Source of the DNA: Agelas oroides
Taxonomy: Eukaryota; Porifera; Demospongiae; Agelasida; Agelasidae
Assembly (NCBI GenBank): GCA_949130485.1
Contig: OX422202.1
Span: 5,387,216-5,451,215, forward strand
Direction of reading: 5' to 3'
DNA: 64,000 nucleotides
Shown here: piece after piece, positions 33,701-47,300 of the stretch
Layout of the letters: each line of letters begins with the position of its first letter
Numbering within the stretch: the first letter of the stretch is position 1
The notes under the pieces: generated by a model
The model's input: the letters and a program-made list of their open reading frames with translations, nothing else
Told to the model about the DNA's origin: nothing
Databases searched by the model: none
Translations under genes and position numbers: made by a program

Positions 33701-36700
33701 CTACTCCATTCTACCATCGCTCTACTTCATTCTACCATGGCTCTACTTCATTCTACACGACTTTACTACACACTACCATGGCTATACTGCATTCTACAAT
33801 GGCTCTACTACATTTTACCATAGCTCTACTTCATTCTACCAATGCTCTACTTCATTCTACCGTGGCTCTACTTCATTCTACATGACTCTACTACACACTC
33901 CAATGGCTCTACTCCATTCTACCTTGGCTCTACTATATTCTTCCATGGCTGTAATTCATTCTACCATGGCTCTACTTCATTCTACCATGGCTGTAATTCA
34001 TTCTACCATGGCTCTACTTCATTCTACATGACTCTACTACACACTACCATGGCTCTACTCCATTCTACCATTGCTCTACTATATTCTACCAAGGCTCTAC
34101 TTCATTCTACCATGGCTCTTCTTCATTCTACCATTGCTCTACTTCATTCTACATGACTCTACTACACACTACCATGGTTCAACTCCATTCTACCATGGCT
34201 CTACTATATTCTACCATGGCTCTACTTCATTCTACCATGGCTCTACTTCATTCTACCATCGCTCTACTTCATTCTACATGACTCTACTACACACTACCGT
34301 GGCTCTACTCCATTATACCATGACTCCACTATATTCTACCATTGCTCTACTTCATTCTACCATGGCTATACTTCATTCTACCATGGCTCTACTTTATTCT
34401 ACATGACTGTACTACATACTACCGTGGCTCTACTCCATTCTACCATGGCTCTACTATGTTCTACCATGGCTCTACTTCATTCTACCATGGCTCTGCTGCA
34501 CACTACCATGGCTCTACTCCATTCTACCAATGCTCTACTTCATTCTGCCATGGCTCTACTTCATTCTTCCATGGCTCTACTTCATTGTACCATGGCTCTA
34601 CTTCATTCTACATGACTCTACTACACACTACCATGGCTCTACTCCATTCTACAACGGCTCTACTATATTATACCATTGCTATACTTCATTCTACCATGGC
34701 TCTACTTCATTCGACATGAGTCTACCACACACTACCATGGCTCTACTCCATTCTTCCATGGCTCTACTTCATTCTACCATGTCTCTACTTCATTCTACCA
34801 TGGCTCTACTTCATTCTACATGACTCTACTACACACTACCATGGCTCTACTCCATTCTACCATGGCTCTACTTCATTCTACCATGGCTCTACTTCATTCT
34901 ACCATGGCTCTACTTCATTCTACATGACTCTACTACACACTACCATAGCTATACTGCATTCTACCATGGCTCTACTATATTTTACCATAGCTCTACTTCA
35001 TTCTACCATGGCTGTACTTCATTCTACCGTGGGTCTACTTCATTCTACATGACTCTACTACACAGTACCATGGCTCTACTCCATTCTACCATGGCTCTAC
35101 TTCATTCTACCATGGCTCTACTTCATTCTACCATGGCTCTACTTCATTCTGCCATGGGTCTACTTCATTTTACTATGGCTCTACTTCATTCTACATGACT
35201 CTACTACACACTACCATGGCTCTACTCCATACTACCATGGCTGTACTTCATTCTACCATGGCTCTACTTCATTCTGCCATGGGTCTACTTCATTCTACAT
35301 GACTCTACTACACACTACCATGGCTCTACTCCCTTCTACCATGGCTCTGCTATATTCTACCATGGCTCTACTTCATTCTATCATGGCTCTACTTAATTCT
35401 ACCATGGCTCTACTCCATTCTACATGACTCTACTACACACTACCATGGCTCTACTCCATTTTACATTGGCTCTACTTCATTCTACCATGGCTCTACTTCA
35501 TTTTACTATGGCTCTACTTCATTCTACATGACTCTACTACACACTACCATGGCTCTACTCCATTCTACCATGGCTCTACTATATTCTACCATGGCCCTAC
35601 TTCATTCTACCATGGCTCTAGTTCATTCTACTATGGCTCTACTTCATTCTACCATGGCTCTACTTCATTCTACCATGGCTCTACTTCATTCTACATAACT
35701 CTAATACACACTACCATGGCTCTACTCCATTCTACCATGGCTATACTATATTCTACCATGGCTCTACTTCATTCTACCATTGCTCTACTTCATTCTACAT
35801 GAGTCTACCACACACTGCCATGGCTGTACTCCATTCTACCATGGCTCTACTTCGTTCTACCATGGCTCTACTTCATTCTACCATGGCTCTACTTCGTTCT
35901 ACATGACTCTACTACACACTACCATGGCTCTACTCCATTCTACCATGGCTCTACTCCATTCTACCATCGCTCTACTTCATTCTACCATGGCTCTACTTCG
36001 TTCTACATGACTCTACTACACACTACCATGGCTCTACTCCATTCTACCATGGCTCTACTATATTATACCATGGCTATACTTCATTCTACCATGGCTCTAC
36101 TTCATTCTACATGAGTCTACCACACACTGCCATGGCTGAACTCCATTCTACCATGGCTCTACTTCGTTCTACATGACTCTACTACACACTACCATGGCTC
36201 TACTCCATTCTACCATGGCTCTACTCCATTCTACCATCGCTCTACTTCATTCTACCATGGCTCTACTTCATTCTACATGACTCTACTACACACTACCATG
36301 GCCATACTGCATTCTACCATGGCTCTACTATATTTTACCATAGCTCTACTTCATTCTACCAATGCTCTACTTCATTCTACCGTGGCTATACTTCATTCTA
36401 CATGACTCTACTACACGGTACCATGGCTCTACTCCATTCTACCATGGCTCTACTATATTCTACCATGGCTCTACTTCATCCTACCATTGCTCTACTTAAT
36501 TCTACCATGGCTCTACTCCATTCTACATGACTCTACTACACACTACCATGGCTCTACTCCATTTTACATTAGCTCTACTTCATTCTACCATGGCTCTACT
36601 TCATTTTACTATGGCTCTACTTCATTCTACATGACTCTACTGCACACTACCATGGCTCTACTCCATTCTACCATGGCTCTACTTCATTCTACCATGGCTC

Positions 36701-38729
36701 TACTTCATTCTGCCATCGGTCTACTTCATTCTACATGACTCTACTACACACTACCATGGCTCTACTCCCTTCTACCATGGCTATGCTATATTCTACCATG
36801 GCTCTACTTCATTCTATCATGGCTCTACTTCATTCTACCATAGCTCTACTTCATTCTACCATGGCTCTACTTCATTCTACCATGGCTCTACTTCATTCTA
36901 CATGACTCTACTACGCACTACCATGGCTCTACTCCATTCTACCATGGCTCTACTATATTCTACCATGGCCCTACTTCATTCTACCATGGCTCTAGTTCAT
37001 TCTACTATGGCTCTACTTCATTCTACCATGGCTCTACTTCATTCTACCATGGCTCTACTTCATTCTACATGACTCTACTACACACTACCATGGCTCTACT
37101 CCATACTACCATGGCTCTACTATATTCTACCATGCATGGCTCTACTTCATTCTACCATGGCTCTACTTCATTCTACCATGGATCTACTTCAGTCTACCAT
37201 GGCTCTACTTCATTCTACCATGGCTCTACTTCATTCTACCATTGCTCTACTTCATTCAACCATTGCTCTACTTCATTCTACCATGGCTCTACTTCATTCT
37301 ACATGACTCTACTACACACTACCATGGCTCTACTCCATTCTACCATGGCTTTACTTCATTCTACCATGGCTCTACTTCATTCTACCATGGCTGTACTTCA
37401 TTCTACCATGGCTCTACTACACACTACCATGGCTCTACTCCATTCTACCATGATCTACTTCATTCTACCATGGCTATACTTCATTCTACCATGGCTCTAC
37501 TTCATTGTACATGACTCTACTACACCCTACCATGGTTCTACTCCATTCTACCATCGCTCTACTATATTCTACCATGGCTCTACTTCTTTCTACCGTGGCT
37601 CTACTTCATTCTACATGAGTATACTACACACTACAATGGCTATACTCCATTCTACCATGGTTCTACTTCATTCTACCATGGCTCTACTTCATTCAACCAT
37701 GGCTCTACTTCATTCTACCATGGCTCTACTTCATTGTACATGACTCTACTACACCCTACCATGGTTCTACTCCATTCTACCATCGCTCTACTATATTCTA
37801 CCATGGCTCTACTTCTTTCTACCGTGGCTCTACTTCATTCTACATGAGTCTACTACACACTACAATGGCTATACTCCATTCTACCATGGTTCTACTTCAT
37901 TCTACCATGGCTCTACTTCATTCAATCATGGCTCTACTTCATTCCACATGACTCTACAACACACTACCATGGCTCTACTCCATTCTACCATGGCTCTACT
38001 ATATTCTACAATGGCTCTACTTCATTCTACCATAGCTCTACTTCATTCTACCATGGCTGTACTTCATTCTATCTTGGGTCTACTTCATTCTACCATGGCT
38101 CTACTTCATTCTACCATTGCTCTACTTCATTCTACATGACTCTACTACACACTACCATGGCTCTACTCCACTCTACCATGGCTCTACTTAATTCTACCAT
38201 GGCTCTACTTCATTCTACATGTCTCTACTACATACTACCATGGCTCTACTCCATTCTTCCATGGCTCTACTTCATTCTACCATGGCTCTACTTCATTCTA
38301 CCATGGCTGTACTTCATTCTACATGACTCTACTACACACTACCATAGCTCTACTTCATTCTACATGACTCTACTACACACTATCATGGCTCTACTTCATT
38401 CTACATGACTCTACTACACACTATCATGGCTCTACTGCATTCTACCATGACTCTACTATATTCTACCATGGCTCCACTTCATTCTACCATGGCTCTACTT
38501 CATTCTACCGTGGCTCTACTTCATTCTACCATGGCTCTACTTCATTCTATCATGGCTCTACTTCATTCTACATGACTCTACTACACACTACCTTGGCTCT
38601 ACTCCATTCTACCATGGCTCTACTTCATTCTACCATGGTTCTACTTCATTTTACCATAGCTCTACTTCATTCTACATGACTCTACTACTCACTACCATGG
38701 CTCTACTCCATACTACCATGGCTCTACTT
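30705..38729 (-). repeat. Satellite block 2, inverted (purine-rich unit on minus strand)
   Basis: About 8.0 kb of the same satellite in opposite orientation; the plus strand reads CTACTTCATT + CTACCATGGCT. 31,967-32,344 and 34,342-34,719 are near-identical copies 2,375 bp apart. A private 5-bp oddity, CCATGCATGGC at 37,131, recurs in block 4 at 52,261. Plus-strand frames here, in the 7-residue forms LLHSTMA, FYHGSTS and ILPWLYF, are repeat by-products. Confidence 0.96.
30856..30929 (-). repeat. Internal inverted copy of left-edge satellite sequence
   Basis: CTTGACTCTACTAAAG, CCATGCCTCTCCTTGG and CTCTACTACATTCTACC are, with about four mismatches in 74 bases, the reverse complement of about 20,160-20,235 in the degenerate left edge. 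The unusual 10-mer-type units thus sit inside the array about 150 bp after the orientation switch. A second copy lies at 44,466-44,539. Confidence 0.75.
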
Positions 38730-38760
38730 CATTCTACCAAGTAGAGCCATGATAGAATGA
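38710..38760. repeat. Orientation switch B (block 2 to block 3)
   Basis: CATGGCTCTACTT is followed by a 9-base spacer (38,730-38,738, CATTCTACC) and its mirror AAGTAGAGCCATG. The arms then continue as satellite in both directions. The same junction recurs at 53,363-53,371, 14,633 bp away. Confidence 0.9.
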
Positions 38761-41700
38761 AGTAGAGCCATGGTAGAATGAAGTAGAGCTATGGTAGTGT
38801 GTAGTAGAGTCATGTAGAATGAAGTAGAGCCATGGTAGAATGAAATAGAGCTATGGTAGAATGAAGTAGAGCCATGGTAGAATGAAATAGAGCTATGGTA
38901 GAATATACTAGAACCATGGTAGAATGGAGTAGAGCCTTGGTAGTGTGTAGTAGAGTCATGTAGAATGAAGTAGAGCCATGGTAGAATGAAGTAGAGCCAT
39001 GGTAGAATGAAGTAGAGCCATGGTAGAATATAGGAGAGCTATGGTAGAATGGAGTAGAGCAATGGAAGTATGTAGTAGAGACATGTAGAATGAAGTAGAG
39101 CCATGCTAGAATGAAGTAGAGCCATGGTAGAATGGAGTAGAGCCATGGTAGTGTGTAGTAGAGTCATGTAGAATGAAGTAGAGCCACGGTAGAAAGAAGT
39201 AGAGCCATGATAGAATGAAGTACAGCCATGGTAGAATGAAGTACAACCATGGTAGAATGAAGTAGAGCCATGGTAGAATATAGTAGAGCCATGGTAGAAT
39301 GGAGTAGAGCCATGTTAGTGTGTAGTAGACTCATGTGGAATGAAGTAGAGCCATGGTAGAATGAAGTAGAGCCATGGTAGAATGAAGTATAGCCATGGTA
39401 GCGTGTAGTAGAGTCATGTAGAATGAAGTAGACCCAGGCCCGTAGGCAAGGGGGGTTCGAGGGGGTTCGCTCAAACCCCCTTTTGGCTTCCAAAAGATAT
39501 ATACACCGCCTAGCTATACACTTTAGGTGTCCTACCATTTTTAAGTGGTCCACTAACCTCACTGCCCTTGAGAATTGCTGCTGTCCAAACGAGTTTGGTT
39601 GCAGCTACGCACCCCGTTTGTTCATGGAGGACCAGCAGATGAATGCGGAACGCGCGTAAGCGGTGTACGCCGCAGCGATGAAAGGACACGCGTATAAATA
39701 CGTGCGTAAATAAATCGCTGTTTCAGGCACTCGAGAGTTCACCAGTTGTCGTAGCGAGTCACCTCCAACAATCAAGCGGCAAGTAAACAGCCTGGAGTCA
39801 TACATTCTTTCTGGAAAAATGCATGGAAACATACGATATATTATGAGTCTATAGACACCTTGCTGTCGTATAAGCTTGATGTTCCTCTGACATATTCTCT
39901 GCATACTATTTCACCATCTGTCGCCTCACCTGCTGTGCTTCTATCCCAAATGGCCTCAGAAACAATCTGAGCATCTAATTTCTAAAATTTCCTGGGGGAG
40001 CATGCCCCCAGACCCCCCTAGTCTTGCATGCATGCATACATACACACCAGACACCCACGTAACCCCCCTTCCAAAAATCCTGACTACGGGCCTGTAGACC
40101 CATGGTAGAATGAAGTAGAGCTATGGTAGAATGAAGTAGAGACATGGTAGAATGAAGTAGAGCCATGGTAGAATATAGTACAGCCATGGTAGAATGGAGT
40201 AGAGTAATGTAGAATGAAGTAGAGCCATGGTAGTGTGCAGTAGAGCCATGGTAGAATGAAGTAGAGTCATGGTAGAATGAAGTGGAGCCATGGTAGAATG
40301 AAGTAGAGCCATGGTAGAATATAGTAGAGCCATGGTAGAATGGAGTAGAGCCATGGTAGTGTGTAGTAGAGTCATGTAGAATGAAGTAGAGCCATGGTAG
40401 AATGAAGTAGAGCCATGGTAGAATGAAGTAGAGCCATGGTAGTGTGTAGTAGAGTCATGTAGAATGAAGTAGAGCCATGGTAGAATGAAGTAGAGCAATG
40501 GTAGAATGAAGTAGAGCCATGGTAGAATGAAGTAGAGCCATGGTAGTGTGTAGTAGAGCCATGGTAGAATGAAGTAGAGCCATGGTAGAATGAAGTAGAG
40601 CCATGGTAGTGCGTAGTAGAGCCATGGTAGAATGAAGTAGATCCATGGTAGAATGAAGTGGAGCCATTGTAGAATGAAGTAGAGCCATGGTAGAATATAG
40701 TAGAGCCATGGTAGAATGGAGTAGAGCCATGGTAGTGTATAGAAGAGTCATGTAGAATGAAGTAGAGCCATGGTAGAATGAAGTAGAGCCATGGTAGAAT
40801 GGAGTAGAGCCATGGTAGAATGAAGTAGAGCCATGGTAGAATGGAGTAGAGCCATGGTAGTGTGTAGTAGAGTCATGTAGAATGAAGTATAGCTATGGTA
40901 GAATGAAGTAGAGCAATGGTAGAATGAAGTAGAGCCATGGTAGAATGAAGTAGAGCCATGGTAGAATGAAGTAGAGCCATGATAGAATATAGTAGAGCCA
41001 TGGTAGAATGGAGTAGAGCCATGGTAGTGTGTAGTAGAGTCATGTAGAATGAAGTAGAGCCATTGTAGAATGAAGTAGAGCCATGGTAGAATAAAGTAGA
41101 GCTATGGTAGTGTGTAGTAGAGTCATGTAGAATGAAGTAGAGCCATGATAGAATGAAGTAGAGCCATGGTGGAATGAAGTAGAGCCATGGTAGAATGAAG
41201 TAGAGCCATGGTAGAATGAAGTGGAGCCATGGTAGAATGAAGTAGAGCTATGGTAGAATATAGTATAGCCATGGTAGAATGGAGTAGAGCCATGGTAGTG
41301 TGTAGTAGAGTCATGTAGAATGAAGTAGAGCCATGGTAGAATGAAATAGAACCATGGTAGAAAAAAGTAGAGCCATGGTAGAATGAAGTAGAGCCATGGT
41401 AGAATATAGTGGAGCCATGGTAGAATGGAGTAGAGCCATGGTAGTGTGTGGTAGAGTCATGTAAAATGAAGTAGAGCCATGGTAGAATGAAGTAGAGCCA
41501 TGGTAGAATGGAGTAGAGCCATGGTAGTGTGTAGTACAGTCATGTAGAATGAAGTAGAGCCATGGTAGAATGAAGTGGAACCATGGTAGAAAAAAGGAGA
41601 GCCATGGTAGAATGAAGTAGGGCCATGGTAGAATATAGTACAGCCGTGGTAGAATGGAGTAGAGCCATGGTAGAATGGAGTAGAGCCATGGTAGTGTGTA

Positions 41701-44314
41701 GTAGAGTCATGTAGAATGAAGTAGAGCCATGGTAGAATGAAGTAGAGCCATGGTAGAATAAAGTAGAGCCATGGTAGAATGGAGTAGAGACATGGTAGTG
41801 TGTAGTAGAGTCATGTAGAATGAAGAAGAGCCATGGTAGAATGAAGTGGAACCATGGTAGAAAAAAGGAGAGCCATGGTAGAATGAAGTAGGACCATGGT
41901 AGAATATTGTAGAGCCATGGTAGAATGGAGTAGAGCCATGGTAGTGTGTAGTAGAGTCATGTAGAATGAAGTAGAGCCATGGTAGAATGAAGTAGAGCCA
42001 TGGTAGAATGAAGTAGAGCCATGGTAGTGTGTAGTAGAGTCATGTAGAATGAAGTAGAGCCATGGTAGAATGAAGTAGAGCCATGGTAGAATGAAGTCTA
42101 GCCATGGTAGAATGAAGTAGAGCCATGGTAATGTGTAGTAGAGCCAAGGTAGAATGAAGTAGAGCCATGGTAGAATGAAGTAGAGCCATGGTAGAATGAA
42201 GTAGAGCCATGGTAGAATATAGTAGAGCCATGGTAGAATGGAGTAGAGCCATGGTAGTGTGTAGTAGAGTCATGTAGAATGAAGTAGAGCCATGGTAGAA
42301 TGAAGTAGAGCCATGGTAGAATAAAGTAGAGCCATGGTAGAATGAAGTAGAGCCATGGTAGAATGCAGTAGAGCCATGGTAGTGTGTAGTCGAGTCATGT
42401 AGAATGAAGTAGAGCCATGGTAGAATGAAGTAGAGCCATGGTAGAATGAAGTAGAGCTATGGTAGAATGGAGTAGAGCCATGGTAGAATGAAGTAGAGCC
42501 ATAGTAGAATGGAGTAGAGCCATGGTAGTGTGTAGTAGAGTCATGTAGGATGAAGTAGTACCATGGTAGAATGAAGTAGAGCAATGGTAGAATGAAGTAG
42601 AGACATGGTAGAATGAAGTAGAGCCATGGTAGAATGAAGTAGAGCCATGGTAGAATGGAGTAGAGCTATGGTAGTGTGTAGTAGAGTCATGTAGAATGAA
42701 GTAGAGCCATGGTAGTCTGTAGTTGAGACATGTAGAATGAAGTAGAGCCATGGTAGAATGAAGTAGAGCCATGGTAGAATGAAGTAGAGCCATGGTAGAA
42801 TGGAGTAGAGCCATGGTAGAATGAAGTAGAGCCATGGTAGAATTGAGTAGAGCCATGGTAGTGTGTAGTAGAGTCATGTAGGATGAAGTAGTGCCATGGT
42901 AGAATGAAGTAGACCCATGGTAGAATAAAGTAGAGCCATGGTAGAATGAAGTAGAGCTATGGTTGAATGGAGTAGAGCCATGGTAGAATAAAGTAGAGCC
43001 ATGGTAGTGTGTAGTAGAGCCATGATAGAATGAAGTAGAGCCATGGTAGAATGAAGTGGAGCCATTGTAGAATGAAGTAGAGCCATGGTAGAATATAGTC
43101 GAGCCATGGTAGAATGGAGTAGAGCCATGGTAGTGTGTAGTAGAGTCATGTAGAATGAAGTAGAGCCATGGTAGAATGAAGTAGACCCATGGTAGAATAA
43201 AGTAGAGCCATGGTACAATGAAATAGAGCCATGGTAGAGTGGAGTAGGGCCATGGTAGTGTGTAGTCGAGTCATGTAGAATGAAGTAGAGCCATGGTAGA
43301 ATGAAGTAGAGCGATGGTAGAATGAAGTAGAGCCATGGTAGAATGGAGTAGAGCCATGGTAGAATGAAGTAGAGCCATGGTAGAATGCAGTAGAGCCATG
43401 GTAGTGTGTAGTCGAGTCATGTAGAATGAAGTAGTGCCATGGTAGAATGAAGTAGAGCCATGGTAGAATGAAGTAGAGCCATGGTATAATGGAGTAGAGC
43501 CATGGTAGAATGAAGTAGAGCCATGGTAGAATGGAGTAGAGCCATGGTAGTGTGTAGTAGAGTCATGTAGGATGAAGTAGTGCCATGGTAGAAAGAAGTA
43601 GAGCAATGGTAGAATGAAGTAGAGCCATGGTATAGAATGAAGGAGAGCCATGGTAGAATGAAGTACAGCCATGGTAGAATGGAGTAGAGCTATGGTAGTG
43701 CGTAGTAGAGTCATGTAGAATGAAGTAGAGCCATGGTAGAATGAAGTAGAGCCATGGTAGTCTGTAGTATAGTCATGTAGAATGAAGTAGAGCCATGGTA
43801 GAATGAAGTAGATCCATGGTAGAATGGAGTAGAGCCATGGTAGAATGAAGTAGTGCCATGGTAGAATGAAGTAGAGCCATGGTAGAATGAAGTAGAGCCA
43901 TGGTAGTATGTAGTAGAGCCATGGTAGAATGAAGTAGAGCCATGGTAGAATGAAGTGGAGCGATTGTAGAATGAAGAAGAGTCATGGTAGAATAAAGTAG
44001 AGCCATGGTAGAATGAAGTAGAGCCATGGTAGTGTGTAGTAGAGTCATGTAGAATGAAGTAGAGCCATGGTAGAATGAAGTAGAGCCATGGTAGAATAAA
44101 GTAGAGCCATGGTAGAATGAAGTAGAGCCATGGTAGAATGGAGTAGAGCCATGGTAGTGTGTAGTCGAGTCATGCAGAATGAAGTAGAGCCATGGTAGAA
44201 TGAAGTAGAGCCATGGTAGAATGAAGTAGAGCATTGGTAGAATGGAGTAGAGCTGTGGTAGTGTGTAGTAGAGTCATGTAGAATGAAGTAGAGCCATGGT
44301 AGAATGAAGTAGAG
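38739..44314 (+). repeat. Satellite block 3, purine-rich unit on plus strand
   Basis: About 5.6 kb. The part around the hAT-like element copies block 1 with the same flanking variants (for example GACTCATGTGGAATG before it and GAGACATGG after it). Marker units with GAAAAAAGGAGAGCC (about 41,590 and 41,860) correspond to those at 27.5-29.0 kb. The block is shorter than block 1, so copying was followed by contraction. Confidence 0.95.
39436..40093. mobile_element. hAT-like non-autonomous element in the satellite (copy 2)
   Basis: Also 658 bp and flanked by the same GTAGACCC duplications in the same satellite context as copy 1, 16,122 bp away. Only about four or five base differences were seen, so it arose by duplication of the satellite segment, not by a second insertion. 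Because CTCAAGAG became CTCGAGAG, a 99-codon minus-strand frame (39,605-39,904) is open here; it matches no transposase I know and is probably not a gene. Confidence 0.9.
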
Positions 44315-44337
44315 CTACACACTACCATGGCTCTACT
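44287..44337. repeat. Orientation switch A' (block 3 to block 4)
   Basis: Same arms and same 19-bp spacer text (GAAGTAGAGCTACACAC) as switch A, with matching sequence on both sides, including the edge-derived segment 150 bp downstream. Confidence 0.9.
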
Positions 44338-47300
44338 CCATTCTACCATGGCTCTACTATATTCTACCATGGCTCTACTTCATTCTACCATGGCTCTACT
44401 TCATTCTACTTGACTCTACTACACACTAAGATGACTCAACTCCATTCTACCGTGGCTCTACTCTACTCTACTTGACTCTACTAAAGTCTACCATACCTCT
44501 CCTTGGCTCTAGTTGGCTCTACTACATTCTACCATGGCTCTAATCCATTCTACCATTTCTCTACTATATTCTATCATGGCTCTACTTCATTCTACCATGG
44601 CTGTACTTCATTCTACCATCGCTCTACTTCATTCTACATGACTCTACTACACTCTACCATGGCTATACTCCATTCAACCATGGCTCTACTATATTCTACC
44701 ATGGCTCTACTTCATTCTACCATGGCTCTACTTCATTCTACCATGGCTCTACTTCATTCTACATGACTCTACTACACACTACCATGGCTCAACTCCATTC
44801 TACCACGGCTCTACTATATTCTACCATGGCTCTACTTCATTCTACATTAACTCTACTTCATTCTACCATGGCTCTACCTCATTCTACCATGGCTCTACTT
44901 CATTCGACATGACTCCACTACAAACTACCATGGCTCTACTCCATTCTGCCATGGCTCTACTATATTCTACCATCGCTCTACTTCATTCTGCCATGGCTCT
45001 AGTTCATTCCACCATTGCTCTACTTCATTCCACATGACTCTACTACACACTACAATGGCTCTACTCCATTCTACCTTGGCTCTACTATATACTTCCATGG
45101 CTCTACTTCATTCTACATGACTCTACTACACACTACCATGGCTCTACTCCATTCTACCTTTGCTCTACTATATTCTACCAAGGCTCTACTTCATTCTACC
45201 ATGGCTCTACTTCATTCTACCATGGATCTACTTTATTCTACATGACTGTACTACACACTACCGTGGCTCTACTCCATTCTACCATGGCTCTACTATGTTC
45301 TACCATGGCTCTACTTCATTCTACCATGGCTCTACTTCATTCTACCATTGCTCTACTTCATTCTACATGACTCTACTCCATTCTACCATGGCTCTACTAT
45401 ATTCTACCATGACTCTACTTCATTCTACCATGGCTCTACTTCATTCTACCATCGCTCTACTTCATTCTACATGACTCTACTACACACTACCGTGGCTCTA
45501 CTCCATTATACCATGACTCTACTATATTCTACCATTGCTCTACTTCATTCTACCATGGCTATACTTCATTCTACCATGGCTCTACTTTTTTCTACATGAC
45601 TGTACTACATACTACCGTGGCTCTACTCCATTCTACCATGGCTCTACTATGTTCTACCACGGCTCTACTTCATTCTACCATGGCTCTGCTGCACACTACC
45701 GTTGCTCTACTCCATTCTACAAATGCTCTTCTTCATTCTTCCATGGCTCTACTTCATTCTACCATGGCTCTACTTCATTGTACCATGGTCTACTTCATTC
45801 TACATGACTCTACTTCACACTACCATGGCTCTACTCCATTCTACCATGGCTCTACTTCATTTTACCATGTCTCTACTTCATTCTACCATGGCTCTACTTC
45901 ATTCTATATGACTCTACTACACACTACCATGGCTCTACTCCATTCTACCATGGCTCTACTTCATTCTACCATGACTCTACTTCATTCTACATGACTCTAC
46001 TACACACTACCATAGCTATACTGCATTCTACCATGGCTCTACTATATTTTACCATAGCTCTACTTCATTCTACCATGGCTGTACTTCATTCTACCGTGGC
46101 TCTACTTCATTCTACATGACTCTACTACACAGTACCATGGCTCTACTCCATTCTACCATGGCTCTACTTCATTCTACCGTGGCTCTACTTCATTCTACCA
46201 TGGCTCTACTTCATTCTGCCATGGGTCTACTTCATTTTACTATGGCTCTACTTCATTCTACATGACTCTACTACACACTACCATGGCTCTACGCCATACT
46301 ACCATGGCTGTACTTCATTCTACCATGGCTCTACTTCATTCAGCCATGGGTCTACTTCATTCTACATGACTCTACTACACACTACCATGGCTCTACTCCT
46401 TTGTACCATGGCTCTACTTCATTCTATCATGGCTCTACTTAATTCTACCATGGCTCTACTCCATTCTACATGACTCTACTACACACTACCATGGCTCTAC
46501 TCCATTTTACATTGGCTCTACTTCATTCTACCATGGCTCTACTTCATTTTACTATGGCTCTACTTCATTCTACATGACTCTACTACACACTACCATGGCT
46601 CTACTCCATTCTACCATGGCTCTACTATATTCTACCATGGCCCTACTTCATTCTACCATGGCTCTAGTTCATTCTACTATGGCTCTACTTCATTCTACCA
46701 TGGCTCTACTTCATTCTACCATGGCTCTACTTCATTCTACATAACTCTAATACACACTACCATGGCTCTACTCCATTCTACTATGGCTATACTATATTCT
46801 ACCATGGCTCTACTTCATTCTACCATTGCTCTACTTCATTCTACATGAGTCTACCACACTCTGCCATGGCTGTACTCCATTCTACCATGGCTCTACTTCG
46901 TTCTACCATGGCTCTACTTCATTCTACCATGGCTCTACTTCGTTCTACGTGACTCTACTACACACTACCATGGTTCTACTCCATTCTACCATGGCTCTAC
47001 TCCATTCTACCATCGCTCTACTTCATTCTACCATGGCTCTACTTCGTTCTACATGACTCTACTACACACTACCATGGCTCTACTCCATTCTACCATGGCT
47101 CTACTATATTATACCATGGCTATACTTCATTCTACCATGGCTCTACTTCATTCTACATGAGTCTACCACACACTGCCATGGCTGTACTCCATTCTACCAT
47201 GGCTCTACTTCATTCTAACATGGCTCTACTTCATTCTACCATGGCTCTACTTCGTTCTACATGACTCTACTACACACTACCATGGCTCTACTCCATTCTA

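Noticed and set aside
39605-39904. 99-codon minus-strand frame in the second hAT-like copy as a transposase
   Set aside because: No transposase motif was recognised, it is too short, and the other copy has a stop at the same place.
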